Source of the DNA: Coccinella septempunctata
Lineage: Eukaryota; Arthropoda; Insecta; Coleoptera; Coccinellidae
Length of the DNA: 64,000 bases
Assembly (NCBI RefSeq): GCF_907165205.1
Contig: NC_058196.1
Coordinates: forward strand, 26,702,501 to 26,766,500
Reading direction: 5' to 3'
Part shown: one piece after another, positions 35,690 to 46,023 of the stretch
How positions within the stretch are numbered: the stretch's first letter is position 1
How the letters are laid out: every line of letters starts with the position of its first letter
Made by a program: the position numbers and the translations under genes
Notes under the pieces: model-generated
The model's database searches: none
Told to the model about the DNA's origin: nothing
Seen by the model: only the letters and a program-made list of their open reading frames with translations

Positions 35690-36480
35690 AAGGATCTCCC
35701 TGTAGCTAGAGGACGTCAACATGGGAACAACTTTTGGAGGCTAACATTCAACCGATTGAGTCGTACCTTGATGTAGCTATTCTTTGGCATCAGCAACCTA
35801 CTGTGACTACTTTCGACCCTCAATGAGACTAGTATTAGATTTTCTTAAGAGCATCACTTGAAACTGCTTCATTTAACAGCAAGCTTGCCTTATAGATTCT
35901 AAGTTATAGGAAGTTAAGAAATCTCTTGGATTAGTGCAGCTTTTGTTTGACTTCAGCCAATGTTTCTGACACTCCAAGATGATGGATACCAATTCTAACA
36001 ACAGCTCCATATAAAAGTATTTCTGGCAAAACCCCATCTTGCAGCAAGTGTGCCTCAGAGCTGCAGTTAAAAATATGAGAATACGAATTCTCGTATCTAG
36101 AGAACGTCAACATGGGTTAGCTAACTCAGCTAGTGTCAGCCTCAGTGTTCCTCTTGTTCATTCTTCACACTTCACGATGACAAGACTCACATTAGATTGG
36201 AAATACTTACAAGACTTTTCATATAAAAGTATTTCTTGTGAAACCTTAGTTTAACTAAGGCAGCAAACTCTAGTTAGAGTTAAAGTTAAGAAGATGGCAG
36301 AACGTCAAAATGGGAACAGTTTTCTTAGCTAACTGATTGAGTTATACGTGGAATTAAGCTATTGTTTGGGATCAGTTAAAATTCCTTCGACAATCAATGG
36401 TGACAAAACTTGAACCAGCTTTTAGCAGTACCAATTTAATATCGTCAAGCTTGCCTCACAGGTGAAGTTAACAAAATGAA
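35690..36480. repeat. Decayed tandem repeat, unit about 165-215 bp
   Basis: AGCAAGCTTGCCT-type words followed by an AGTTAAxxAA tail recur near 35879, 36042, 36258 and 36446. AACGTCAACATGGG-type words recur near 35713, 36105 and 36300, and ATATAAAAGTATTTCT recurs near 36010 and 36222. The pattern is that of an old satellite-like array with about four units, strongly diverged. Confidence 0.6.
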
Positions 36481-36918
36481 GAAATAGATTTGATATCTTA
36501 TAAAGGTAAAGGAAAAAAAAGTTAATGTGAATGGTAAAATAGTCGAGGACATAAAATAAGTGATGTTTCGGACATGTAAAAGATATGTTACGGGATAATC
36601 AGAACAAATCACTAGGTAATAAGAAAACCAATAAAATTATGTCGATGATGATGTTAGTTGAATGAACAAGTTCTTAGTCACATTAACATACTAATCGTTG
36701 GAAATCAATTCGATGTGGATTTGTTAATGGAGCGATAACAGTCAAACTATAGGAGAGAAAAGTATTATATTATTCAATCGATTAATTTATTAGGAGAATA
36801 CACAGGGAACTGCTGTTATTATGCTACGACGATAATAACACAAGACTAGTTGTTTTATTGTTGATCTTGCTTCCAAAACTGATACATACTGTAATACAAT
36901 CGTATGTTCATGAATATT

Positions 36919-37649
36919 CAGAGTGAGTCTTTGTCTCTTACAAATATTTTAACAGTAGATTCTTGAGGTCAAAATAAATACTTTTTCTCTATACCTTTTT
37001 TTCCGATAAGGCAAGATAAAAAGATATATAGTTTCATCATTATTAAAACTTAAAATAGCTATAGCTGAGATAGAACAGCTCATTAGCCGTGCCACCCCTG
37101 AAAAAACAAAATTACCTTCAGAAAAACTAGCTGAATCTGTGACACTACACATCTGTGGATCTTTCAATTATCAGAGTTGTATTCCGCCAAAGAACCCAAT
37201 TTTTAAAATTTCACAGATACGTTTTAATTTTTGAATATAAAACTCGAAAATGGCGCATTATACGAGAAAGTATGAGGAATACTTTTATTTTACAAAACGT
37301 TCAAATATTCATTGGATAGCGTCCAAATTGGTTTCAACAGTTGGGTTCTTTAAATTATTGGTATTTTTATGGTACGTAACGTTCATACTGAGAGAATTGG
37401 AAGATGTGGGTGATATCTTGTGTTCGAAAAAGATTCATCCAATAAATGAAAAATTATATTTCGAAATTAAATTCATTCGATAAAAATATTTCTGAGATAG
37501 CACTAAAAATAACATTTATTCATGGTTTTTCAACAGTCTGTATCTTTTAAACCGAGCCTATTCGGGAAAAATGGTAAAGTAAAAAAGTGTTCCTTTCAAC
37601 CTCAAGAATCCACTGTTAAAATATTAGTACGAGTCAAAGACTCACCCTG
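36919..37649 (+). mobile_element. Non-autonomous element, family C, full-length (731 bp)
   Basis: Left end CAGAGTGAGTCTTTGTCTC with AATATTTTAACAGTAGATTC; right end is its inverse, ending GACTCACCCTG with TA outside at 37650-37651. The inverted ends extend for about 75 bases, to the AAAGAAACACTTTTT-type tract. The interior (CCACCCCTGAAAAAACAAAA, GTTGTATTCCGCCAAAG) is shared with 45597 and, in part, 54221. No transposase remains. Confidence 0.85.
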
Positions 37650-38386
37650 TATAGTGTAAAGCAAAGAATTATTTGTCAAATAAATGTATTGCAGACATTA
37701 CCAACGTCCACATGAACCCTCTCAAATTCAATTTCCATTTTCAACAGTTATCAAGAAAAAACCACCCTAGGCAGTTTAGACGGAGACAGCTCTCATTGGC
37801 CATGCAAAATCCCCCTCCCCACCTCTTGTCCCGAAAGAAAGGAAAACCCAGAAGACAAAGCGTCCGCATAGCGCGACTTGATGAGGTCTCATTTTGTAAC
37901 ATAATAGATTCATTAGAGTTCTAGATGTCGGTCCTCTGCAACCCTGACAGCTGCATTAGTCATCCCTCTGTTTCTGTTAGTTTCGCATCGGAGTGGCCGT
38001 GGGACGTAACGATGGCGAGTTTCAACCCCCTGTCGTGCGTTACGCACAATGACTATGTCCAAACCGCCCCTTAGGCCCCGGCCATGCCACGGTCGGACGT
38101 TATTAATTGAGTCTTCTGAAAGTTTGCGACCGATGATATTTCAGCGCTGGACTGGATTTGGACGCTTGGTATGGCGATAACACGTGGCTCATCGATTAAG
38201 GCGATGTGCAACGTCGGATGTAGGGCATCCAGAGGGAGATTTAGTGCGTGGTAGAAAAACATTGGGTACTAAACTACCAGGAAGAAGAAATGCTTCCAAT
38301 ATCGCAACGTTTTGTTCCTTAGCTTGGTAGTGGAAAAACTAAATCTGTGACACTAATTACAACGTATCTTATGTCTGCGGTAGATG
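37650..38386. other. GC-richer single-copy block
   Basis: GC-richer from 37700 to 38260 with CpG; short frames only (63-83 codons). No gene recognised. Confidence 0.3.
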
Positions 38387-38493
38387 TTAGGTTATTTAAG
38401 ATTAGGCTAGGTTAGGTTAGGTTAGGTTACGTTAGGTAAGGCTAGGTTAGATTAGATAAGCTTAGGTTAGGTTAGGTTAGGTTAGGTAAGGTT
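38387..38493. repeat. TTAGG-type interstitial repeat
   Basis: About 20 consecutive GGTTA-phase units (GTTAGGTTAGGTTAGG) with variants such as GCTAGG, ACGTTAGG and ATTAGATAAG. TTAGG is the canonical arthropod telomere repeat. The block sits inside single-copy DNA and abuts family G copy 3. Confidence 0.9.
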
Positions 38494-38570
38494 GTAGATT
38501 TGAATGTGATACATATTCTAAAAGAGCAATTTTTCTAGTAATAAATCTCGAAATTTCATCGAGCTCGTTG
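38490..38570. repeat. Family G repeat, copy 3
   Basis: GTAGATTTGAATGTGATACA, TATTCTAAAAGAGCAATTTT and AAATTTCATCGAGCTC repeat the order seen at 15145-15228. Confidence 0.65.
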
Positions 38571-38615
38571 CAGTGGCGGTTCCAAGAGTGACAATGGGCT
38601 GGGGGCATAGTTATA

Positions 38616-39486
38616 CAGGGTGTATTTGAAGGTGAGGCTTTTCTTCTACAGAACGTAGAAATGGTCAAAATGAAGCGTTTCTCCAAAAATCAACCTTACA
38701 AAACTTTCAAAATAACAAAGATGAAAAAAAGTTTGAATGATGACTGAAATACATATATCAAAATACGACCCTTGACCGTTTGTTAGCTGAATAATCGTAA
38801 AGCAGTGGGAAAAACTTATCTCCTGATTCGACCATGTGGTTTCGTTTAGGATATTGGCTCGTTCGATATTTACGTGGTAATGAAAATTGAAATTTAGGAT
38901 TGTCGAACTATTCTCATTATTTTTTAGTAACTTACACAATTTTATGAAATGGCTCATTTCGATACCAACTGACAAAGAGACTTAGGACCCAAGTGTAATT
39001 AATAGAATAATAGTTCAAAATCTCACCAAAAAATTCGTCTAAATTATTCACGAATTTTTTCACAATGGGCATCACAATCTTCTTGTTCGAGTATTCCAAC
39101 AATCGTCGTAAAAATTAGATGAAGTGGGGAAACATCATAACACTTTTTCAACATAACTAACAAGCACGTTCAAGAAACTGCCTCGATTTTCTACATTTTT
39201 TTTTCACCCTAAATTGAACGATAAAACAATTATGATTCTCTCAAAAGTGCCCTGATGCATCTAATCCGATGAACTTGGTACTGAACCATTCATTTTCCAG
39301 CCATATGTTTATGTTTTGTTTCGTTTTTGCGATGCCGGTGTCACCTTCCACAGTCCTGTACTTGAAATTCAATGTAATTTGCTTGAACTTCTAGGGGTTG
39401 TATCTCAGCCATCTTGGACATTTTATCTAGACAATTTTTGGTTAAACGACTTATTTGGATGAGTTTTACCTTATCTCAAAAAAAAA
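38616..39486 (-). mobile_element. Family A copy 2, inverted, lacking one terminus
   Basis: Matches 5013-5907 in reverse complement. It starts CAGGGTGTATTTGAAGGTG with TA before it (38614-38615). The far end stops at the TGAGTTTTACCTTATCTC word, about 30 bases before the expected terminus, and runs into A-rich DNA. The inverse GAGCCATTTC and CAAGAAGATTGTGATGCCC words of copy 1 are all present, so the interior is otherwise complete. Confidence 0.82.
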
Positions 39487-39489
39487 GAA

Positions 39490-40935
39490 CAAATGTGTTT
39501 CGCATTAAACTCTTCAAGTTTGTCCGAAATGCAAATATGCGGCAAATAATTATGGCCTCGAAAGTGGCTTGTTTCCCCCTCGCCTTCAGGACCCCGCGCG
39601 TTTTCGGAGCCTGCAGAGCACGTGAACCATCCAACACACGGGATTTCAACAGTCCATTCGCAGGAATCGTTTACGTTCCGCCCGAATACCTAGCGCGACT
39701 CGTAAATTATTTGCCCACTATGTTACCCGTCCATATTCGTGATTCGGAGGGGGCTCCACGGGGCGACTTAGGTAGACCACACAGACTTGAGTAATTTCGC
39801 GTGTACTCCGAGGTCGCTCTTAGATGAATCATCCAGATCCGAAGAGATCGTCCGGGCAATTTGTAAGATCGTTCGGTTATTTACATTAAATAGGTTGTAG
39901 GAGCCGCGGGTGCCGTGGAGCGAGGTATTATTCAGTGGGGGCGGCAAATGGGCTTCTTGAGTAGAAATCGTTTGCAACTCATCGTTGACGTCTCTTACTT
40001 CTGCTGTAAGAAGTAAGATAGCTATGCATTTTTGATTTGATTGTAGGTAGTTGCTTCTATAGTCAAGTCTGTACATTTTACATTTAAAAGAACTTGTATC
40101 AGGCGTGTGAGGCAAATAATATTTTGCCTCAAACATAATTTATTCACTGTATCATTTGCCCATCACCGAAATATTGGCATTATCGTGAAACATTTCAATT
40201 GCGAATTTGAATATTTGAGAAATTTCGAAATACATAGTATTTCAGTTCTCGAAACAAGGTACCTACTCTATAGTATAATATATCTGAATCTTAGTAAACT
40301 ACGTCTACTAATATATTACAGAAATGCTTGAAAATCCGTCATTTCTTCTTCTTAGAAACGGATGGATTTAGACTGAATCCTAATCTTGGAAAACGAAGAA
40401 TTCATACTGTCCTACTAGACGCTCTTTATGACCTCATAAATATTGAAAACCCCACTTGCGCTGGTAGTTCCACCACGAGCTTCCTCGCTGAAAATAGCCG
40501 GCAAATTATTCATAATTGCATCGAAACGCGAACCAAGGCAGGGAGCCATGTAACAATTTCAGAATGTTACAATGTAGCATTCCAAATTACACCTTACTCA
40601 CCACCGTAATTCATAAATTGCCCGAGCCGAAGAAACGCTTTGCTCGGACAATAATTCGACGTAATTTGCAATTCAAGACACGGGATGTGCAAATTTTTTC
40701 CGAAGAATGAGCCGGAAGATTCCGTCTGGGCATCAGAATTCAATTCAATCCTCCGAATATACATAATTCCGGTCATAGACAGAGCTAGTTTTTTCTGGGA
40801 AGTAGAAAACGAGTCTGTTGTTAAGGCCAATAGCAGCGGTTTTGGGTACCACGCTGAATTTTCAGAGAATAATTCGAAGAATAGTCGAGGTAATAACATA
40901 TCTATTTTTCTGTGTTTCACACAAGGTCTGTTCAG
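39490..40935. other. GC-richer blocks (39540-39960, 40340-40870), no gene
   Basis: Frames up to 126 codons are open on both strands in different registers without domains. The longest plus frame (39414-39794) begins inside the family A end and so cannot be an ancestral gene as read. No RNA gene recognised. Confidence 0.3.
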
Positions 40936-40939
40936 CCTG

Positions 40940-41540
40940 TGTTTCCAGTCACTCTGGAATCAAAGAGAATAAAAAGGCCAAAAGGCTACAAGAAAAGTAT
41001 CTGGAGAAAGAAAAACCGAGCTTCTGAATTGTAGTACCTAAGCATCGAAATAATAATACATTTCTCCGATTGAGACATAAATTATCCCCAAAAAGCTCCA
41101 TTACGTTGCAAAAGTCAGCATAATGCGACTTAACAACTCTAACTACCTTTTCCAATCACTCTGGAATCAAAGGGAATGAAAATGCCAATTCAAATGTACC
41201 TACAAGAAAAAGTTTCAGGAGAAAGAAAAGCCTAAGCATTGAAATGATGATACATTTCTCCGATTGAGACATAAATTATCCCCAAAAAGCTCCATTACGT
41301 TGCAAAAGTCGGCATAATGCGACTTAACAGCTCTAACTACCTTTTCCAATAACTCTGGAATCAAAGGGAATGAAAATGCCCATTCAAATGTACCTACAAG
41401 AAAAAGTTTCAGGAGAAAGAAAAACCTAAGCATCGAAATGATGATACATTTCTCCGATTGAGCCATAAATCACCACCAAAAAGCTCCATTACGTCGCAAA
41501 AGTCGGCATAATGCGACCTAACAGCCCTAACTACCTAAAC
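40940..41540. repeat. Tandem array, 194-bp unit, about 3.1 copies
   Basis: The word TAAGCATCGAAAT or TAAGCATTGAAAT starts at 41039, 41233 and 41427, exactly 194 bases apart. Each unit contains CATTTCTCCGATTGAGACAT, AAAGCTCCATTACGT, GGCATAATGCGACTTAACA and TCACTCTGGAATCAAAG. A partial unit leads the array from 40940. Units 2 and 3 are closer to each other than to the leading partial unit. The frames through it are repeats of one peptide on the minus strand and are not considered coding. Confidence 0.93.
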
Positions 41541-43400
41541 AGCCTGTAATTCGATCGTGACGACTGTCGTATAATTCAGTGTCACTTCCAATGCGTCGGG
41601 GAGAATCTCACGTCAAACTAGATCGCTAAACTACCGCAATTTGCGTCTAAATATAACAGCATATATCATTCGGCAAGAGGAAACGTTCAACAATGCACAG
41701 AGCGTATGAATATCAATAAGCAGGCCGCAACGATGCCAGCCCGCAACCCGCAAACGGATCGCTATCGCGGCAATAATAATTAGGCGTGTTTTGTTTTCCG
41801 TGCGCGGCGGCTTCAATTACAGCTCTTATCGCTGAAAAAAGTGCATACACCCCGTTTTCAGTCCGTAGAAATTATCGGGTTTCGGCCGCTGCACTGGTCC
41901 GATTATTCATGGGGGTTTTTGCCGGCGACCGACGACGGACGGTAGTCACTTACGTCCGACACGCGAGATCACGTTGAACATCAAAGGTTGCTGCGCCGCT
42001 TTCTTCCTTTTCGTTACAGGCTGACCATGGGCAATCGAAAGTTTAGTGAAAAATTTCGCTGATTTAAATTCTTCAAAATTTCGGAAACATCAAAGGAATA
42101 TATGCCGCTTCGAATGGCTTTGAAAAACTGATGGTGGAGACAACGAAAGTCATGACAAACTCAGTGAATATTGGCTCACCGTCTAGGTTTTCCGGGTACC
42201 TTTGTCGATTTATAGGCTCACCTGAAACAGAAAAAGAACGTTAGAAATTGAACTGAGCGTCCAATACAAGAACGGATGAATCAAAACGCGGTATACACAA
42301 TTTTTAATTGTCGCCGAGGATTTATCATCCCCAACCCCATTCATACGACGAGGAAAAAAATGCCCAGGTTCCCGATGAATCAGCGACCTCCCCCGGAGTT
42401 CGAACCCCGAAAAACAATCATTTTTCCATCACAACTTGAACTTTTTTCAATTAGGGGAGAGCGTAGAACAGGATTAATTCGGGTTCAGGGTCAGGACGGC
42501 AATTATTCGTCTGCACCATTCCACCCCCTCCCCCCGGCCGGCGTGGCCATAGCCATCGCAACCCCTCGTCTTTTTTCTTCGGGCCCGACCATTGCGACCA
42601 GTTCAATCAGCGTTATTTTTGCTCCAGTGAAATTTACGTTTCCCGTACACTGAACAATTTTTACACGGGGATTGATAAATGGCCTCCCTGACTGTGGCAC
42701 CTACGAGTTACGACGCGGAACCGCCAAAGTGAGGGGGTGGTCAGGGGTGAGGGGGAGAACGGGGGAGGAATGGAACTGAAAAGTTCAATTATGACCCATG
42801 TATGTGGAATAATAAGATTGCGCATCCAGTTGAAACTATATTTCATGACGGCGTATGAGGATGTGGAACATGACGATGCGTAATGTTTCATTTTTCGTGA
42901 TCTCCTTGATTTTTCTTGTGAATATGCGGTTTGGGGGGGGGGTTTAATATTCGACCCCATATTTACCATCGCTGTAGCTTACCCTCATCGTACAGAAGTA
43001 ATTCACTGACAGGAAAAGACTCGAAACAGCAATAACTGACCAAGGTCACAATGACATGCAAACCCTCTTAACCCTTAATAACCTGAGTTTCTATGATTAC
43101 TCTAATTGAATAAAAACCCTTTATTGGAGTTCACAAGACAAAAACAACTCAATTTTTGTTTGAAAAATGTATGGTTTTTGAGAAAATTTGTGTTACATAT
43201 ATGTAACGCTAATAATATGGAGCTAATAGCTACAATTACTGAGAAATAAAATAGAGTTGCCAGTGAAATTTGCGTTACATATGTGTAACACTAGGTTATT
43301 ATGGGTTAAATCTACAACGGTAGTTTATAGTTTGCTAAAAGAGGTTATCGAGTGACATTTCACAAAATCGAATTATTTTATATCGATGATCAGAGAACTT
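41541..43400. other. GC-richer blocks (41541-42000, 42260-42970)
   Basis: The 125-codon plus frame (42276-42653) and the minus frames of 65-102 codons have no domains. A run GGGGGGGGGG lies near 42932-42942. GTTACATATATGTAACGCTA (about 43190) and GTTACATATGTGTAACACTA (about 43273) are two near-identical palindromic words 80 bases apart. No gene recognised. Confidence 0.3.
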
Positions 43401-43410
43401 TTGGTGAATT

Positions 43411-43500
43411 TTGACAATCAATGTCAGCTTGTCATTTATAGGTTAGGTTAGGTTAGGAAACTTTGACAACCAATGTCAGTTTATCATTTATAGGTTAACT
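43411..43500. repeat. Two-unit direct repeat with TTAGG-type linker
   Basis: TTGACAATCAATGTCAGCTT at 43411 recurs as TTGACAACCAATGTCAGTTT at 43463, a 52-base period. Both continue into ATCATTTATAGGTTA, and the first linker expands into three GGTTA units. Confidence 0.8.
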
Positions 43501-43881
43501 TAGGTTTTGACGGAAGTATTTTGGCCATTGAGCTATAAAAGAACTGGAATGGCATCTTGATGCAGGTAAACTGAGGAAGACTGAAAGGGAAGATGTAGAG
43601 CAATCTATCTCTCTCTGCGCTCTGTCAATTGGTTTATAACGATGTAAACAAAAACAACCCGGGGCGTTCAAGTGAGACAACTGCTACATCCGACGTCTGT
43701 TACGGTTATTCGATTGGTTTCCGAACCATTAGACAGAGATGGGTTGCTCTACATCTTCCGTCTCAGTTGGACACACTTTTCGTCGTATTTCGGTACCTAA
43801 GAGGCGCTTCCAGTTCTTTTAGAGTTCAATGATCTTGGCAGCGATCACAGAACAAGGTGCTTCAAGTCGATCGGACTCTTA

Positions 43882-44049
43882 GGGAGAGCGCCTACTAAAG
43901 TAGCGTAACACTGCCATGGAACATATATGACAAAGGCGATGCAAAATAATTTATGAAACTTCACTCGGATGTGCGATATCTGAAAATAGTGAATCGCCTT
44001 TGTCATGTATGTGCCATGTCAATGCTACGCTACTTTGGTGGGCGCTCCC
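43882..44049. mobile_element. Foldback element, 168 bp, arms of about 62 bases
   Basis: Left arm (from GGGAGAGCGCCTACTAAAG) and right arm (ending GGTGGGCGCTCCC) are inverted copies through AAAGTAGCGTA, CATGG, ATGACAAAGGCGAT, with roughly 80-85 percent identity and a loop of about 40 bases. CTTA lies directly before the left arm and one base after the right arm, a possible 4-bp target duplication. The transcript would fold into one long hairpin. No coding capacity. Confidence 0.85.
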
Positions 44050-44095
44050 ACTTAGGCAAACATTCTTACCCTATATATTTATAAAAGATCGAATC

Positions 44096-44115
44096 GCGAG
44101 GGCCGAAGGCCCGAG
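44096..44115. repeat. GGGCC-GAA-GGCCC hairpin, repeated beyond the family D copy
   Basis: GCGAGGGCCGAAGGCCCGAG here and GCGAGGGCCGTAGGTCCGAG at 44707-44726 agree at 18 of 20 positions and flank the family D element. The second abuts it directly; the first is 16 bases away. Confidence 0.7.
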
Positions 44116-44131
44116 GTAGAGATTAGAGGCA

Positions 44132-44706
44132 AATGGGGAATTCTCCTCAATTTGGTTTATCACTGCATATGCAAGTTTAAACTGAATAATTATGAGTTTC
44201 ATTCATGATTTTTTCAAATTCACCGAGGAAATTATTCAAAATCATCCTTCAAATATGAGCTTTTAAAATATGAATCGCTTTGTGCGCAGTTTACGATTTG
44301 GCAACAGCGCATACAAGATAATGAAAAGAACAATGTCCCATCAGCTTGTTTATAAAATAACAGGCGCGTACTTACTGGCGAGCTTCAACTGCAACCGGCC
44401 ATAAAAATCCCATAAAATTTTACGATCTTCCTCGTTCGTCGCAGACTTCATAGACAGCCATCTTTGTCTATCTCATCAAGATAATGCATTTGTTGTCCTT
44501 TATTATCAAGGCATATTTCAGTCGATGTTGCCAGCTTGTGCAATTCTCACAAAACGCTTTAAACTTTAAACCCATTTTTATTTGTCATTTTTAAGTGCTT
44601 AAATTATTTTTTTTTTTTGGAAAAGGTTGAAATGGTTAGTTCAAAATGTGATGTTTCAAAGATATTTCATAAAAAATCATTTTCGTCAGAAGGAGTATTC
44701 CCTATT
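44132..44706 (-). mobile_element. Non-autonomous element, family D copy 3, inverted (575 bp)
   Basis: Reverse-complement match to copies 1 and 2. Terminal words AATGGGGAATTCTCCTC (left) and GGAGTATTCCCTATT (right) give the clearest view of the imperfect inverted ends. Interior complete, including the AGACAGCCATCTTTGTC word. No gene. Confidence 0.82.
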
Positions 44707-44729
44707 GCGAGGGCCGTAGGTCCGAGCTA

Positions 44730-45590
44730 CGGACGAAAAGCGAATCAGCATGTAAAGATGAATCTACCTACAAGGTAGATCTATGGGCTTACTAGTTTTA
44801 TAAACATTCGTAGGTTTCCAGGAATTATCTGTGATATAGTCTAACAAGTCAGGGACGACTGGAAAACAACCCCCTTATCGAACCAATCCTTCCGTGGATC
44901 TCCAGAATTCCAATTACGTCTGCCCCGATTAGACTCCAAGACGGCGACCCACCCCGACGCTGGCCGGGCCCGTTCCGACGCCGCCAAACTCGGGGGGTGT
45001 GTTCGCTGAAGCGCGCGAACTATTGTTGCGGGACCTTGCACGCTTTGATAGTTGATACAATGACCCCGGTGATTAATGGACTAATCCCCGCTCGGCATAC
45101 ACAATGCGCCTAAGATCGCGGCATTCCGGATATTAGGAATACTCGCCCTCACAATGGAGGCCTACGCCGCTCCCCGCGACACCCCCCTCGTGTTTTGTTT
45201 TCAGCTGGAGCGTGAAAAAAGGAATCGGCGGTTCGGTCATATTGAATACCGACGGGGTCGGCTGTGAGGGGGTGGTCGTCGGCCCTTCGGGGGTGGGGGA
45301 GCGTTTCTTCTCGGGGTGTTTAATTGAATTTGGTTGTTGTTCTGAGGTTTTTGAGGGGTTGGGAGAGCTCAGATCACTGTAACGGCAGTGGGAATGATGT
45401 ATTACGACGGTATTGTTAAGTTGTCATTTTTCTGAGCTACGAAAATTCTTCAGAGGGTGTAGATCCAAATGTGACGTCACAATATGGCGGCAATCAGGGG
45501 ATATGGTAACAAATAATAAAAAAACATTCAAACGCTGCCTGTGGATTGTGAGGAGCTGGTTGATACGATAAACAGTGGATAATTTGTAAA
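44730..45590. other. GC-richer block (44840-45320)
   Basis: High GC with CpG. TGATTAATGG at 45070-45079 is a classic Hox/Exd composite sequence. A 66-codon minus frame (44841-45041) has no motif. Candidate regulatory block. Confidence 0.35.
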
Positions 45591-45596
45591 AATTTA

Positions 45597-46023
45597 CAGG
45601 GCGATTCTTTGAGTAGTACAAATATTTTCACAATAGATCCTTGAGGTCAAAAGAAACACTTTCTTCCTGTACCATTTTTTCCGATTCGGCCCTGATAAAA
45701 AGATTTAGCCAGTTTATTTGTTCATAATGAGCTGTGCCACCCCTGGAAATACAAAATTACCAGAATAACTAGCTAGATCTGTGGCACTACACATCTGTGG
45801 ATCTTTTAAACAGAGTTGTATTCAGCCAAAGCATTGAGTATAGAACCATAAAAAAAATATATTCCGAAATTCATCTCATTCGATGAAACTTTTTGTGAGA
45901 TAGCACTAAAAATAAATTTTTTTATGGTTTCCCAACAGCCTGTATCGTTTAAACTTAGCCGATACGGAAAAAATGGTAAAAAAAAAGTGTTTCCTTTGAT
46001 TTCGAGAATCCACTGTTAAAATA
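45597..46023 (+). mobile_element. Family C copy, right end missing
   Basis: Begins CAGGGCGATTCTTTGAGTAG after TA and follows the family C order (TAGATCCTTGAGGTC, CCACCCCTGGAAATACAAAA, CAACAGCCTGTATCGTTTAA, GAATCCACTGTTAAAATA). It stops at about 46023, some 33 bases before the expected terminus, and continues as low-complexity AATGAACAA-type DNA to about 46180. Confidence 0.8.

Noticed and set aside
42395..42415. tRNA T-arm-like word GGAGTTCGAACCCC
   Set aside because: The stem does not pair over five bases and no D-arm, anticodon arm or acceptor stem is found at the proper distance.
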